A stretch of 64,000 nucleotides of DNA from JOPF136 sp963773835 (GTDB lineage: Bacteria > Acidobacteriota > Terriglobia > Acidiferrales > UBA7541). The notes beneath the pieces were generated by a model. That model had not been told where the DNA came from. It saw only the letters and a list, made by a program, of their open reading frames with translations, and searched no databases. This document shows positions 1 to 8,683 of the stretch, piece after piece. A program made the position numbers and the translations under genes. The stretch's first letter is position 1. The number at the start of each line of letters is the position of its first letter. The stretch spans positions 682,001 through 746,000 of the forward strand of contig CAVZCQ010000001.1 in NCBI GenBank assembly GCA_963773835.1, given 5' to 3'.

Positions 1-59
1 CGCTGGCCTGCGGCGCTGGGGGAAACCTCCAGACGCTCGATGTGGGGAGAGTGGCTCAT
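1..59 (-). CDS. Probable RluA-family pseudouridine synthase, N-terminal fragment
   Basis: Only the first 19 codons lie in the window; the gene runs off the left edge. The ATG is at 59-57 and the visible peptide reads MSHSPHIERLEVSPSAAGQR. The pattern 'LEVSP..AGQR' resembles the opening of RluA-type 23S rRNA pseudouridine synthases, whose S4-like N-terminus often begins 'V..e.aGqRLD'. Its position downstream of ileS-lspA-lgt on the same strand also fits, since a pseudouridine synthase commonly follows lspA. The call rests on a very short peptide and on context. The rest of the gene, outside the window, would settle it. Confidence 0.45.
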   Translation of the reverse strand, partial: MSHSPHIERLEVSPSAAGQ

Positions 60-138
60 TTTGCGGGAACGGGGAGTTGTTGTGATTCCGCCAGGCGAGA
101 GAGGCGATTGCCGCGAATGGTGAACATCTGGGCAGGCT

Positions 139-160
139 GGGGCACGACATGTCGTGCCCC
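139..160. repeat. 22-bp perfect palindromic repeat, copy 1
   Basis: The sequence is GGGGCACGACA followed directly by its exact reverse complement. It lies 16 nt beyond the lgt stop codon, between lgt and the next minus-strand gene. An identical palindrome, with the same adjacent TACGGCG, is at 11322-11343. It can form an 11-bp hairpin, but there is no T-tract, so a classical intrinsic terminator is not shown. Confidence 0.85.
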
Positions 161-176
161 TACGGCGGAAATCATA

Positions 177-995
177 TCAGGCCGTGGCAGGACCGGGACT
201 CGAGGGCGCGGGGCGGGCGACACGGAAGCGCGGACGGAACCAGAGCCAGGCGCCGAGCAACATGAGTCCCACGCTGACTACTTGCATCAGGGAAAATTCG
301 CCGCCGGCGAGCAGAGTGCGGCCAGGGTCGCCGCGAAAGAATTCCACGGTTCCGCGGGTGAGGCCGTAGAGAAATGCATAGGCGCCGATCACCTGGCCGG
401 CCGGACGTTTGCCGACGCCGAGACTGAGGAGGATGGCGACGTTGATGAACTCCGCGGCGGCCTCATAGAGCTCGGTGGGGTGAAGGCGGATGCCGAGCGG
501 AGTGCCGACGAGCTGATGCGCGTACGGGTTGGTGAAGACGACGCCCCAGGGCATGGAGGTGGGCTTGCCGTAGCAACAGCCTGCGGAGAAACAGCCGAGG
601 CGTCCGATGCCGTGGCCGAGGGCGAGGGGGGCGGCGTAGACGTCTCCGAGCTTCGCATAGGAGAGCTTGGTGCGATACGAATAGACAACCAGAATGACAA
701 CAGCGGTGAGCAGACCGCCGTACCACACGCCACCGGCTTGCAGGGTGCTCCAACTGAAGATGTCGCCTGGGTTCTGGCGGTAGTAGTCCCAGTCCGCGAA
801 GACCAGCCAGACCTTCGCGCCCGCGAGAGCGGCCAGGACCATGTAAACGCCGAGATTCCAGACGCGGTCGGGATCGAGGCCTGCGGCGGGAGCGCGCCGC
901 TGCGCCAGCCACAGGGCCAGCAGGATGCCGAAGGCGAGGAGCGTGCCGTAGGTATGGATGGTGAAAGGCCCGAGGTGGAAGAGGATGGGGTGCAT
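177..995 (-). CDS. lgt: Prolipoprotein diacylglyceryl transferase
   Basis: Transfers diacylglycerol from phosphatidylglycerol to the lipobox cysteine of prolipoproteins in the inner membrane, the first step of lipoprotein maturation. The 272-residue polytopic protein has the family's opening 'HPILFHLGPFTIHTYG', the 'HGIGRLG' active-site segment and a later 'HPTELYEA' segment. The classical signature after GRLG (N-F-x-N-x-E) is replaced by 'GCFSAGCCYGKP', a Cys-rich variant known in some Lgt-like proteins. The ATG at 995 was chosen because it lies 2 nt after the lspA stop; a longer frame would run through lspA. It is the third gene of the ileS-lspA-lgt operon. Function is confident from family and context; the loop variant makes the catalytic detail less certain. 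Confidence 0.9.
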   Translation of the reverse strand: MHPILFHLGPFTIHTYGTLLAFGILLALWLAQRRAPAAGLDPDRVWNLGVYMVLAALAGAKVWLVFADWDYYRQNPGDIFSWSTLQAGGVWYGGLLTAVVILVVYSYRTKLSYAKLGDVYAAPLALGHGIGRLGCFSAGCCYGKPTSMPWGVVFTNPYAHQLVGTPLGIRLHPTELYEAAAEFINVAILLSLGVGKRPAGQVIGAYAFLYGLTRGTVEFFRGDPGRTLLAGGEFSLMQVVSVGLMLLGAWLWFRPRFRVARPAPSSPGPATA

Positions 996-997
996 GG

Positions 998-1492
998 TCA
1001 GGCTCGCTCCGTCTCGGGATGCCGTGCGAGCAGGAGTTCGAGCAGGACGAGAGCCGCGCCAATCACAATCGCGGCGTCGGCCACGTTGAACGCGGGCCAC
1101 TCAAAGCTGCGGAAGTAGAAGAGAAGAAAGTCCACAACGCCCCCATCGAGAAGCCGGTCGAACAGATTGCCTGCCGCTCCCCCCAGGATTAGAGCAATTC
1201 CCGCGCGCGAGCGTTGCCCGCCGGCGCGTCCTGCCACGAGCAGCCAGGCCATGGCCACAGCCGCCACCAGGGAAAGGCCGATGAGCGCCACGCGCACCCA
1301 GGGAAGACGGGAATCGGCGAGCAGGCCGAAAGCGATGCCGGGATTTCGCGTGTGGACGAGGTCGAAAAAGCCGGGAATCACGGAGCGGTGCCAGCCGGCA
1401 ATGGTGAGGCGCTCGACGAGAGTCTTCGTGAGCCGGTCGGTCACCAGGACGGCCAGCGAAAGGATGGCCCAGGGAATGGGAAAACGGTTCAT
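998..1492 (-). CDS. lspA: Lipoprotein signal peptidase (signal peptidase II)
   Basis: Aspartic protease of the inner membrane that cleaves signal peptides from diacylglyceryl-prolipoproteins, acting right after Lgt. The 164-residue protein has four predicted membrane segments and the two catalytic aspartate motifs: 'GGAAGNLFDRL' and 'FNVADAAIV'. The conserved 'HTRNPGIAFGLL' segment is also present. The ATG at 1492 overlaps the ileS stop as ATGA, so translation is probably coupled; lgt begins 2 nt after the stop. A longer in-frame start at 1534 lies inside ileS and is less likely. The clustering with lgt makes this a two-step lipoprotein maturation unit. Confidence 0.95.
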   Translation of the reverse strand: MNRFPIPWAILSLAVLVTDRLTKTLVERLTIAGWHRSVIPGFFDLVHTRNPGIAFGLLADSRLPWVRVALIGLSLVAAVAMAWLLVAGRAGGQRSRAGIALILGGAAGNLFDRLLDGGVVDFLLFYFRSFEWPAFNVADAAIVIGAALVLLELLLARHPETERA

Positions 1493-4293
1493 GCCTTTTG
1501 CGCTCGTGCGATCTCCTCGAGAGCTGCGACGCACCGTTCACATACGGTGGGCCACTCTCCATTCTCTCCTACCCGCTCGGAATAGTTCCAGCAGCGCTCG
1601 CATTTGCGACCGCGTGCGCGCTGGACTTCGATCGACAGCGCCGTGGCCGGGCCGCCGTCTCCGGACGCGGAGGGAGCGGCCAGCTCTACCTGTGAAACGA
1701 TGAAGAGCGCAGGAAGTTCCCGCTGGAATTCGCGGAGCAGCTCGGCCAGAGGGCCGGCCGCGCGGAGCACGACGCGGGCCTCGAGCGAGGCGTTGATTTC
1801 CTTCGCGTTGCGCTTTTCTTCCAGCGCCTTCAACACCGCATCGCGCACGCCGAGCAGGTCCTGCCATTTGCTGGAGCGAGCCGCAGGCAGCCCGGTGGTG
1901 AGTTCGTCCGGCGGTGGGAAGCGCGTCATGTGGATGCTGGCCGGATCGCCGGGGCGGCGGGGCATGTATTTCCACACCTCCTCAGCAGTAAAGACGCACG
2001 CGGGGGCCAGGAGGCTAGCCAGTGCCCGGGCGATTTTTTCCACCGCGGTCTGGGCGGAGCGGCGGGCGGGGTTGCGAGGGGCGAAGGTGTACAGGCGGTC
2101 CTTCAACACGTCGAAATAGAAGGCGCTGAGGTCCACAGCGCAGAAATCGTGCACGGCGTGAAAGACGCGGTGAAATTCATAGGAATCGTACCAGCGGGCG
2201 CATTTTCCGGCGAGTTCGGCGGTGCGTTCGAGCATCCAGCGGTCCAATTCCTGCATTTCCGCGGGAAGCACGGCGTCGCGCGCCGGGTCGTAGCCGGCCA
2301 GATTGCCGAGAGCGAACCGGAAGGTGTTGCGGATTTTCCGGTAGGCTTCGGAGAGCTGCGTCATCACCCGCTCGGACATGCGCACGTCCGCGGTGTAGTC
2401 CTGCGAGGCGACCCAGAGGCGCAGCAGGTCCGCGCCGTATTTCTCGCAGATCTCGCTGGGCAGAATGATGTTGCCGAGCGATTTGGACATGGGGCGGCCA
2501 TGCTCATCGAGAGTCCAGGCATGAGTGAGCACTTCGCGATAGGGAGCGCCATCGCGCGCGGCCATGCCCAGCAGCAGGGAACTGTGGAACCATCCGCGGT
2601 ACTGGTCCGGGCCTTCCAGGTACATGTCAGCAGGCCAGCGTGCGTCTCCACCCGTGAGCACGGCGAGGTGGCTGGAACCGGAATCGAACCAGACGTCCAG
2701 GATGTCCGTCTCTTTTCGCCATTTGGCCGCGCCGCAGCGGCAGCGCGTGCCGGCGGGGAGCAGCTCTTCGGGCGAATGGGCGTACCAGGCGTCGGCGCCT
2801 TCGCGCTCGAAGAAGGGGATTACGTGGCGCAATTTGGAGACGTCCTCGAGGCGCTCGCCGCACGCGTCGCAATAAAAGATGACGATGGGCACGCCCCAGT
2901 ACCTCTGGCGTGAGATGCACCAATCGGGGCGGGCGGCCACCATGCCGGTCATGCGCTCTTCGCCCCAGGAGGGCATCCACTTCACGCGGTGGATTTCCTC
3001 GAGGGTGCGGCGGCGGAGGTCGTTCTTTTCGATGCCGATGAACCATTGTTCGGTGGCGCGGTAAATCACAGGGTTGTGGCAGCGCCAGCAGTGCGGATAG
3101 CTGTGCGTCAGTTTGCCTTCGCCCAGCAGAGCGCCGCTGCGGCGGAGGAGGGCAATGACTGCGGGGTTGGCCTCGAAAACTGTTTTCCCTTTGTATTCGG
3201 GAAGGCCTTCGACGTAGCGGCCGTCGTCATCGAGGGGCGCATAGGTTTCCAGCCCGTATTTCTGGCCGGTGTAGAAGTCCTCGGCGCCGTGGCCGGGCGC
3301 GGTGTGGACGATACCGCTGCCCTGCTCGGTGGTGACGTAGTCGCCGAGCACTGCGGGGACTTCGAGGTCGAGGAAGGGATGGCGGAACTTCAGTGTCTCG
3401 AGTGCGCGGCCTTTCCAGCGGCCGCGCTGCGCGCCGATTTTCAGGCCTGTGCCGATGGCGACTTTGTCCGCCATCTCCGCGGCCATGAGGAGGGGGCCGG
3501 CGGGAGTGTCGTACACCGCGTAGTCGAAATCGGGATGGAAACAGAGAGCGCGGTTGTGGGGGAGAGTCCAGGGCGTGGTGGTCCAGATGACGGCGGCGAC
3601 ATCGGGCCCGGGCAACGGCGCTGTACCGCTGGGCGAGACCACTGGAAATCTCACCCAGATGGAGGGGCTGGTGTGATCCTCGTACTCGACTTCCGCCTCG
3701 GCCAGAGCTGTGCGGTCGTAGATGCACCAGTAGACGGGTTTGCGGCCGCGATAGACGTAGCCGCGGTCGAGAACGGTGAGAAATGTGTCGGCAATGACGG
3801 CCTCGTAATGCGGGTCCATGGTCAGGTAGGGCCGGTCCCACTGCGCGAAAATGCCCAGGCGTTTGAACTGCTGGCGGTGGGCCTCGACGTATCGGGAGGC
3901 ATAGGAGCGGCACTGTTTGCGGAAGGCGACGGGGTCCGCAGAGCCGCGCCCGCCCATCTCTTTTTCCACCTGGGTCTCGATGGGGAGCCCGTGGCAATCC
4001 CAGCCGGGAATGAAGGCGGCACGGAGGCCGGCCAGGGATTTCGAGCGCACCACCATATCTTTGAGGATTTTGTTGAGGGCGGTGCCGAGGTGGATGTGTC
4101 CGGTAGGGTAGGGCGGGCCGTCGTGGAAGACGTAAACGGGGGCGCCGGCGCGGGCTTCGAGCACCCGCTCGTAGGTGCGCGCCGATTCCCATTCGGCCAG
4201 TTGCCGCGGCTCGGTCTGCGGCAGATTGGCCTTCATGGGAAAATCCGTGCGCGGGAGATTCAGGGTATCTTTGAGCTTGAGGGTCTGCGGCAT
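1489..4293 (-). CDS. ileS: Isoleucyl-tRNA synthetase
   Basis: Class I aminoacyl-tRNA synthetase charging tRNA-Ile in the cytoplasm. The length, 934 residues, is normal for bacterial IleRS. Visible signatures are HIHLG (the HIGH motif, residues about 66-70), 'PMSKSLGN' (KMSKS loop, about 601-608), the CP1 editing region between them, and a C-terminal zinc finger 'CERCWNYSERVG...VCERC' at about 905-928. The start MPQTLKLKDTLNLP matches the usual short N-terminal extension before the 'TDFPMKANLP' block. It heads an operon with lspA (ATGA overlap) and lgt. I looked for a T-box leader upstream and saw none. Confidence 0.97.
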   Translation of the reverse strand: MPQTLKLKDTLNLPRTDFPMKANLPQTEPRQLAEWESARTYERVLEARAGAPVYVFHDGPPYPTGHIHLGTALNKILKDMVVRSKSLAGLRAAFIPGWDCHGLPIETQVEKEMGGRGSADPVAFRKQCRSYASRYVEAHRQQFKRLGIFAQWDRPYLTMDPHYEAVIADTFLTVLDRGYVYRGRKPVYWCIYDRTALAEAEVEYEDHTSPSIWVRFPVVSPSGTAPLPGPDVAAVIWTTTPWTLPHNRALCFHPDFDYAVYDTPAGPLLMAAEMADKVAIGTGLKIGAQRGRWKGRALETLKFRHPFLDLEVPAVLGDYVTTEQGSGIVHTAPGHGAEDFYTGQKYGLETYAPLDDDGRYVEGLPEYKGKTVFEANPAVIALLRRSGALLGEGKLTHSYPHCWRCHNPVIYRATEQWFIGIEKNDLRRRTLEEIHRVKWMPSWGEERMTGMVAARPDWCISRQRYWGVPIVIFYCDACGERLEDVSKLRHVIPFFEREGADAWYAHSPEELLPAGTRCRCGAAKWRKETDILDVWFDSGSSHLAVLTGGDARWPADMYLEGPDQYRGWFHSSLLLGMAARDGAPYREVLTHAWTLDEHGRPMSKSLGNIILPSEICEKYGADLLRLWVASQDYTADVRMSERVMTQLSEAYRKIRNTFRFALGNLAGYDPARDAVLPAEMQELDRWMLERTAELAGKCARWYDSYEFHRVFHAVHDFCAVDLSAFYFDVLKDRLYTFAPRNPARRSAQTAVEKIARALASLLAPACVFTAEEVWKYMPRRPGDPASIHMTRFPPPDELTTGLPAARSSKWQDLLGVRDAVLKALEEKRNAKEINASLEARVVLRAAGPLAELLREFQRELPALFIVSQVELAAPSASGDGGPATALSIEVQRARGRKCERCWNYSERVGENGEWPTVCERCVAALEEIARAQKA

Positions 4294-4551
4294 GGGGTCA
4301 GTCCCAGCAGGAAAGTCTGCGGGACCGGGTACACGGCCGGAAACGCAAACTCGTGCTGAAACTTCGTATGTTACAATGATTTGTGATTGGAGTCAGCCGC
4401 GGCGGGCCGGACATCCTTTTCCGTGCCGCCGAATCTAATGTAGGAAGCGCTCCCAGGGCGGTCGGGTGCGCCCTGGCGACGCGGGTTCCGCAGGAGCACG
4501 GTAGGCCTTGCTGCCCGCGGTAAAGACGACGGCTGGCACCCGGCAAAACCA

Positions 4552-5787
4552 ATGTCGAGTTCTCTGAATCAGTTGAGACAGATGCCGCAGCCGAGGCCGG
4601 AGCCGGCGCCAAAGCCGGAGGAGCGGACTCCGAAGCTGCTCTCGAGTCAGGAGCGCTGGGGCGGCTCGTTTTTCTCCAACCTGGTGGAGTTCCTCACCGA
4701 GAGTCCCGTGCGGCTTCCCTCCGGACGGGGGCGCCTGCCGTTCACGCCCGAAGCTGCTGAGGAAGGTTTCTTCGATAACCTGAAAGTCGCGATGAGCGCG
4801 GAGCCGCGCGCGGCCCGCGACGGCGATCCCTCACCATTTCTGATCCGCCACGTCTCCGGCTGGGCTCAGTTCAAGCAAAACCTGCGCGAATTCATCTCGC
4901 CGCCAAAACTTCCACCGCTGAAAGTCACGAGCGCGCCGGCACCGCCTCCGAAGGAGATCTGGTCGAGAGACGAGAACGCCTCGCGGGCGCAGTGGCTCTC
5001 CGTGCTGGTGCACGCGCTGATCGTGCTGCTGCTCGGTGTTCCGCTGGTGTACCAGGCGGCCACGACGACGAGTAATGCAGGGACCAGGGAAGTGACCTCG
5101 GTGGACATGTCCAATCTCTCCGACTACCTCATGAAGCTGCCGAAAGGGAATGATAGGTCCCAGGGCGGAGGCGGAGGCGGCGAGCGCAATCCGATCCCTG
5201 CGAGCAAAGGCAAACTTCCGAAGTTCTCCCTGAACCCGCAACTGGCGCCGCCGACTGTGGTGATTCAAAATCCGAATCCGAAGCTGCCGGTGGAACCCAC
5301 GGTGGTGGTACCGCCTGACATCCGGGTACCGCAACCGAACCTGCCCAACTACGGCGACCCGCTCGCCGCGATGGTCACGAAATCGTCGGGGCCGGGAGCG
5401 GGGGGCGGCATAGGGACCGGTTCGGGCGGCGGCGTAGGCAGCGGCTCGGGTCCTGGCGTGGGCCCGGGCGATGGCGGCGGGATCGGCGGCGGCCATTTTC
5501 ATCCCGGGCGCGACGGGATCGGATACCCCGTATGCGCGTATTGCCCGGACCCGCCGTTTACCGAAGAGGCTCGAAAGGCCCGGCTGCAGGGAAGCGTAAT
5601 CCTCAATTTGGTGATCCTCCCCGACGGAACTCCCAGCGAGGTTCAGGTGATCCATGGACTGGGACTGGGGCTGGATGAGAGCGCGCTCCGGACCGTGCGC
5701 ACGTGGCGCTTTAAGCCCGTCGTCGGCCCGGGAGGGAAGCCCGTTTCCGTGGAATTCTCCGTGGAAGTAAACTTCCGCCTGCTGTAG
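4552..5787 (+). CDS. TonB-like energy transducer with proline/glycine-rich periplasmic linker
   Basis: A 411-residue protein with a long cytoplasmic N-terminus (about 1-145), one membrane helix at about 147-168 ('WLSVLVHALIVLLLGVPLVY'), a long Pro- and Gly-rich linker (about 200-325, including GGGGG and GSGGG runs), and a C-terminal TonB-fold domain (about 330-411). That domain has the diagnostic pattern 'PPFTEEARKARLQGSVIL', 'LPDGTPSEV' and 'WRFKPV'. TonB proteins couple inner-membrane proton motive force to outer-membrane receptors, or span the envelope as adaptors. No ExbB/ExbD is adjacent. Two cysteines just before the TonB domain (CAYC) are unusual. The ATG at 4552 lacks a clear Shine-Dalgarno sequence. 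It is transcribed divergently from ileS. Confidence 0.85.
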   Translation: MSSSLNQLRQMPQPRPEPAPKPEERTPKLLSSQERWGGSFFSNLVEFLTESPVRLPSGRGRLPFTPEAAEEGFFDNLKVAMSAEPRAARDGDPSPFLIRHVSGWAQFKQNLREFISPPKLPPLKVTSAPAPPPKEIWSRDENASRAQWLSVLVHALIVLLLGVPLVYQAATTTSNAGTREVTSVDMSNLSDYLMKLPKGNDRSQGGGGGGERNPIPASKGKLPKFSLNPQLAPPTVVIQNPNPKLPVEPTVVVPPDIRVPQPNLPNYGDPLAAMVTKSSGPGAGGGIGTGSGGGVGSGSGPGVGPGDGGGIGGGHFHPGRDGIGYPVCAYCPDPPFTEEARKARLQGSVILNLVILPDGTPSEVQVIHGLGLGLDESALRTVRTWRFKPVVGPGGKPVSVEFSVEVNFRLL

Positions 5788-5929
5788 CGTTCCGGCTGCA
5801 TAGCCACCTGCTGTTCGTAACCGATCCCACTCGGCGTGTCTGCGGCGGAAGCTGGGAACGTCCACCCTTCGAGCATTTCTTGAGGACACATCGGCCGGGG
5901 GGCTTTGCGCCTTCGCGCTTGTTTTCTGT

Positions 5930-5935
5930 TACGAT
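5930..5935 (+). promoter_or_regulatory. Possible -10 element (TACGAT) close to the start codon
   Basis: TACGAT ends 8 nt before the ATG at 5944, which would give a very short or absent 5' leader. The only -35 candidate is TTGCGC at 5905-5910 with a long 19-nt spacer. Pattern evidence only. Confidence 0.3.
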
Positions 5936-5943
5936 GCGCGCCG

Positions 5944-6792
5944 ATGAGGAACGTCCACGTTTGTGCCGCCATACTCTGCGCTGCGGCACAGCTTGCTTCC
6001 ATCCCTTCCGCACCAGCCCAGATACCCGCGGAGCGCGGGCGGCTGGAATTTGTGGCCCGGGTGACGCCTGCATCGGGCCGGGCGGAGCCGGCGCGCGGGC
6101 TCACCGTCTTCCTGCTCAGCAAGAGCTACCACGAGATCCAGCGAGAAGCGGCGGACAAAACGCCGCAACCCGAGTTGAATGCGTTCATTGACGGTCTGCG
6201 GTTCAGCCCCGAGTTGAAGGAATGGATGAAGAAGAATCGCACGGTCACGCTCATCGGCCCCGAGTTCCGCGACCGGGTGAGCCCCGAGGATCTGTTCCGG
6301 GTCCCCGAATTTCTGGACGCCTACGTGAGCAGCAATCTCTCCGGCCTGAACCAGGGATTCCCCGCGCCGAAATACACCTCCGAGGAGCGCACGGCGAACC
6401 CGAAGAAGTACGAAGCAAACCGCAAGGTTTACGAGGTGCAACTGCGGAAGTATCTCGCTCTCCATCCGGATTCGAAAGATGGGATGGACACAATCCTGGG
6501 CCAGGTGGACCCCAGTAACGGGTGGGGGATGGAGCAGGAGCGCTGGCGCGAGAAGGCGCACACGCGCGGCCTGGAACTGGCGCAAACGGATTTCCTGGCG
6601 GCGAAGACGGAGACCAACCTGGACGGCCGCGGGGCGTTTGAGGCCACGCCGGGTTCCTATTGGCTGTCCACGCTGGATGGCGAAGCGCTGAGCGGTGATC
6701 AGCACCTGCGCTGGGATGTGGGCGTCGAGGTGCGTGCGGGCGAGGTGACGCGCGCCGAGCTGAACAACGTCAACGCCGAAAAAAGGCCCTGA
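5944..6792 (+). CDS. Secreted protein of unknown function
   Basis: A 282-residue protein with a typical Sec signal peptide (Met-Arg-Asn, then an Ala/Leu-rich core ending near 'PSAPAQ'). The first mature stretch 'GRLEFVARVTPASGRAEPARGLTVFLLSKSY' looks like a beta-rich carboxypeptidase-regulatory-like fold. The middle is charged and helical ('KEWMKKNRTV', 'NPKKYEANRKVYEVQLRKY'), and the end 'GRGAFEATPGSYWLSTLDGEALSGDQHLRWDVGVEV' returns to beta-sandwich-like sequence. That suggests a split regulatory domain flanking a helical insert. I do not recognise a named family. The ATG at 5944 begins the signal peptide; an upstream in-frame ATG at 5905 would bury it. The next gene starts 69 nt later on the same strand. 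Confidence 0.7.
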   Translation: MRNVHVCAAILCAAAQLASIPSAPAQIPAERGRLEFVARVTPASGRAEPARGLTVFLLSKSYHEIQREAADKTPQPELNAFIDGLRFSPELKEWMKKNRTVTLIGPEFRDRVSPEDLFRVPEFLDAYVSSNLSGLNQGFPAPKYTSEERTANPKKYEANRKVYEVQLRKYLALHPDSKDGMDTILGQVDPSNGWGMEQERWREKAHTRGLELAQTDFLAAKTETNLDGRGAFEATPGSYWLSTLDGEALSGDQHLRWDVGVEVRAGEVTRAELNNVNAEKRP

Positions 6793-6861
6793 ATCCCGCC
6801 GGCGGAAGCAAAGGACTGTAGCGCTCCGCACCGGAAGCGCCGGCAATCGGGGAGATAGGAA

Positions 6862-7413
6862 ATGACGGACGCGCACGCCTGGGTGGAGGAGCTGGCCGGG
6901 CCCGACCCTGCGCGGCGCGTAGCCGCCCGGGTGCAGCTCCATCGCGCGGGATGCGCGCTGGTGGAGGAGATTTTCGCCGCTTGGCGGCGCGACCCTGAAT
7001 TCGCCGTGCTTGTCACCGGCGAACCCATCGTAGGCGTGGCCGTTCCGCCGGAGATATTCGCCCGCATTCGCCAGCAGTTGAACATGCCGCCGCTGGCGAG
7101 CGTGCCCGCCGAGCTGAAGACCGCGGAATTTGAACTGCACGGCCCCGGCCCCAGCATGGACGTCCTGACGCCTGTGGACAACGAAGGGGCCATACAGAAA
7201 TTCCTCGACCGGTTCGGCCCTGGAGTCCAGCAGGTGGAGTTGCCGGTAAGCAACGTGGAACAGGCTACGAAGATTCTCGCCGCGCGCTTCGGCCTCGCTC
7301 CCGTGTACCCCGAGCCACGCGACGGCGCGGACGGAACGCTGGTGAATTTCTTCCTGGTTCCAAAATCGGGCGGGGGAAAGGTGCTTATTGAGCTGTTTGA
7401 GGGGAGGCGCTGA
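6862..7413 (+). CDS. Protein with a C-terminal VOC (glyoxalase-fold) half module
   Basis: 183 residues, apparently cytoplasmic. From about residue 112 the sequence 'FLDRFGPGVQQVELPVSN', then 'ATKILAARFGLAPVYPEPRDG' and 'PKSGGGKVLIELFE', follows the second half of methylmalonyl-CoA epimerase and other vicinal-oxygen-chelate proteins ('GpGvhHiaf.v.d...a...l...G....d..p..g..G....F.hPks..GvLiEl'). The usual metal-binding histidine after 'GPGV' is replaced by Gln, although the terminal Glu of 'IELFE' is kept. The N-terminal 100 residues do not clearly match the first VOC half. It could be a divergent or non-enzymatic VOC protein. Its 3' end overlaps the convergent capA-like gene by 29 bp. Confidence 0.65.
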   Translation: MTDAHAWVEELAGPDPARRVAARVQLHRAGCALVEEIFAAWRRDPEFAVLVTGEPIVGVAVPPEIFARIRQQLNMPPLASVPAELKTAEFELHGPGPSMDVLTPVDNEGAIQKFLDRFGPGVQQVELPVSNVEQATKILAARFGLAPVYPEPRDGADGTLVNFFLVPKSGGGKVLIELFEGRR

Positions 7414-8488
7414 CGACTCGCGCCGTCTGCGGGGCCCCGGCACCCGGCGACACCCACGCCTCTTGCAGCGACACGTCCACCGGAGGCCACTCGAGCGGCT
7501 CGGTCAGTCCGATGCGCTGGAGGATGGGCGCGCCCTCGGCGCGCGTGGCCAGCCGCGGCGACGAATGCCATTCGATTACCAGTGGCGTCGCCTCCACGCG
7601 CTCCACGCGGGCGCCGGCAAAGGTGATGCGGGCCATCAGGCCCGTCTGCACCTCCGGCGGCGTGTACTGCTGGAACACAAAGTTGCCCAGCGAATAGAAA
7701 ATCCAGCCGTCGTGATAATGCTCGATGCGCTGCGGCACGTGCGGGTGATGCCCCAGCACCACGGCGGCGCCCGCATCGATGGCCGTGTGGCAGAATTCCT
7801 CCGTTTCCGGGGCGACCCGAGCCGAGTACTCGGTCCCGTCGTGCAGTGAGACGATGACAGCGTCCGCTACGCGCCGCGCCGCGGCCACATCCTCCCGCAC
7901 GCGTTCCGGATTGCGACCCGCGATGACCCCGTGCGTTGCCTCCGGCGTGTCATTACGGTCCGCGTAGGTGTAGCCGAGGAACGCGAATCGCACACCGTGG
8001 CGAACGAGGATCGCCGGGCGGTGCGCTTCCGCGTAGGTCATACCGGAGCCCGCCGTGGCGATTCCCGCGTGGTGCGCCAGGTCCAGGCTGAATCGCATGC
8101 AGGCGTCGCCGCCGTTCGCGAAATGGTTGTTGGCCACCGAGAGCACGTCGATCCCCGCATGCACCAGCCCGGCAATCGCCGCAGGGCGCACGCGGAACAC
8201 CATGCCCTCGCCGTAATACGGTGGCTCGCCGCAGAAGGGACCCTCCAGGTTGGCAAAGGCGATGTCCGCGGCGAGGAGTTCCCGCTCGATGTGCTCGAAC
8301 GCCATCGAGTAGTTTCCCGTCTCCTGCATCAGGGTGCCGAGCGAGCGCCCGAGCAGGATGTCGCCCACGGCTACCAGGGTGGTGCTCGCGGGGGGCTCCA
8401 CGCGCAGTTCGGGGGCGTGCTCCGGCTCGACCGCGGAGAGGAGTGTCGCGGCCAGCAGCAGACTGGCGACAACGATGATCCGGCGCAT
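7385..8488 (-). CDS. CapA-type metallophosphatase-fold protein (poly-gamma-glutamate/capsule family)
   Basis: A 367-residue protein with a hydrophobic signal sequence or anchor at 1-20. The CapA (PGA_cap) signatures run in order: 'VGDILLGRS', 'ANLEGPF', 'SVANNHFANGG', 'FLGYTYAD', 'VSLHDGTEYS', 'GHHPHVPQ' and 'FYSLGNFVF'. These include the Asp, Asn and His residues that form the calcineurin-like metal site. CapA/PgsA proteins take part in anchoring or synthesis of poly-gamma-glutamate or capsule in some bacteria. No capB or capC homologue is visible nearby, so the substrate is unknown. The gene converges on the VOC-like gene with a 29-bp overlap. Confidence 0.88.
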   Translation of the reverse strand: MRRIIVVASLLLAATLLSAVEPEHAPELRVEPPASTTLVAVGDILLGRSLGTLMQETGNYSMAFEHIERELLAADIAFANLEGPFCGEPPYYGEGMVFRVRPAAIAGLVHAGIDVLSVANNHFANGGDACMRFSLDLAHHAGIATAGSGMTYAEAHRPAILVRHGVRFAFLGYTYADRNDTPEATHGVIAGRNPERVREDVAAARRVADAVIVSLHDGTEYSARVAPETEEFCHTAIDAGAAVVLGHHPHVPQRIEHYHDGWIFYSLGNFVFQQYTPPEVQTGLMARITFAGARVERVEATPLVIEWHSSPRLATRAEGAPILQRIGLTEPLEWPPVDVSLQEAWVSPGAGAPQTARVVSASPQTAQ

Positions 8489-8683
8489 TGTCTGGGGAGT
8501 GGACTGTGCCCCTGAAGGGCAATCCTCCGGCCACCAGCCAGCATTGTCAATGCGTCATCGCAGCACCCGCTCCTCTCTTTACACGGGTCTTTATACGGGC
8601 GGTCTCGCCGAGGTTTTCCTGTTTCGTTTCCCGTCCAATCCCTCCCATAGGCCACCGTCTCTCGGTTATCCTTCTGAATCCTT

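Noticed and set aside
2989..4359. 456-codon open frame antisense to ileS
   Set aside because: ileS is certain on the other strand; the antisense frame is a high-GC shadow with no family character.
4294..4551. T-box riboswitch or other leader element for ileS
   Set aside because: I looked for a specifier loop and the T-box core and found neither; no convincing promoter hexamers either.
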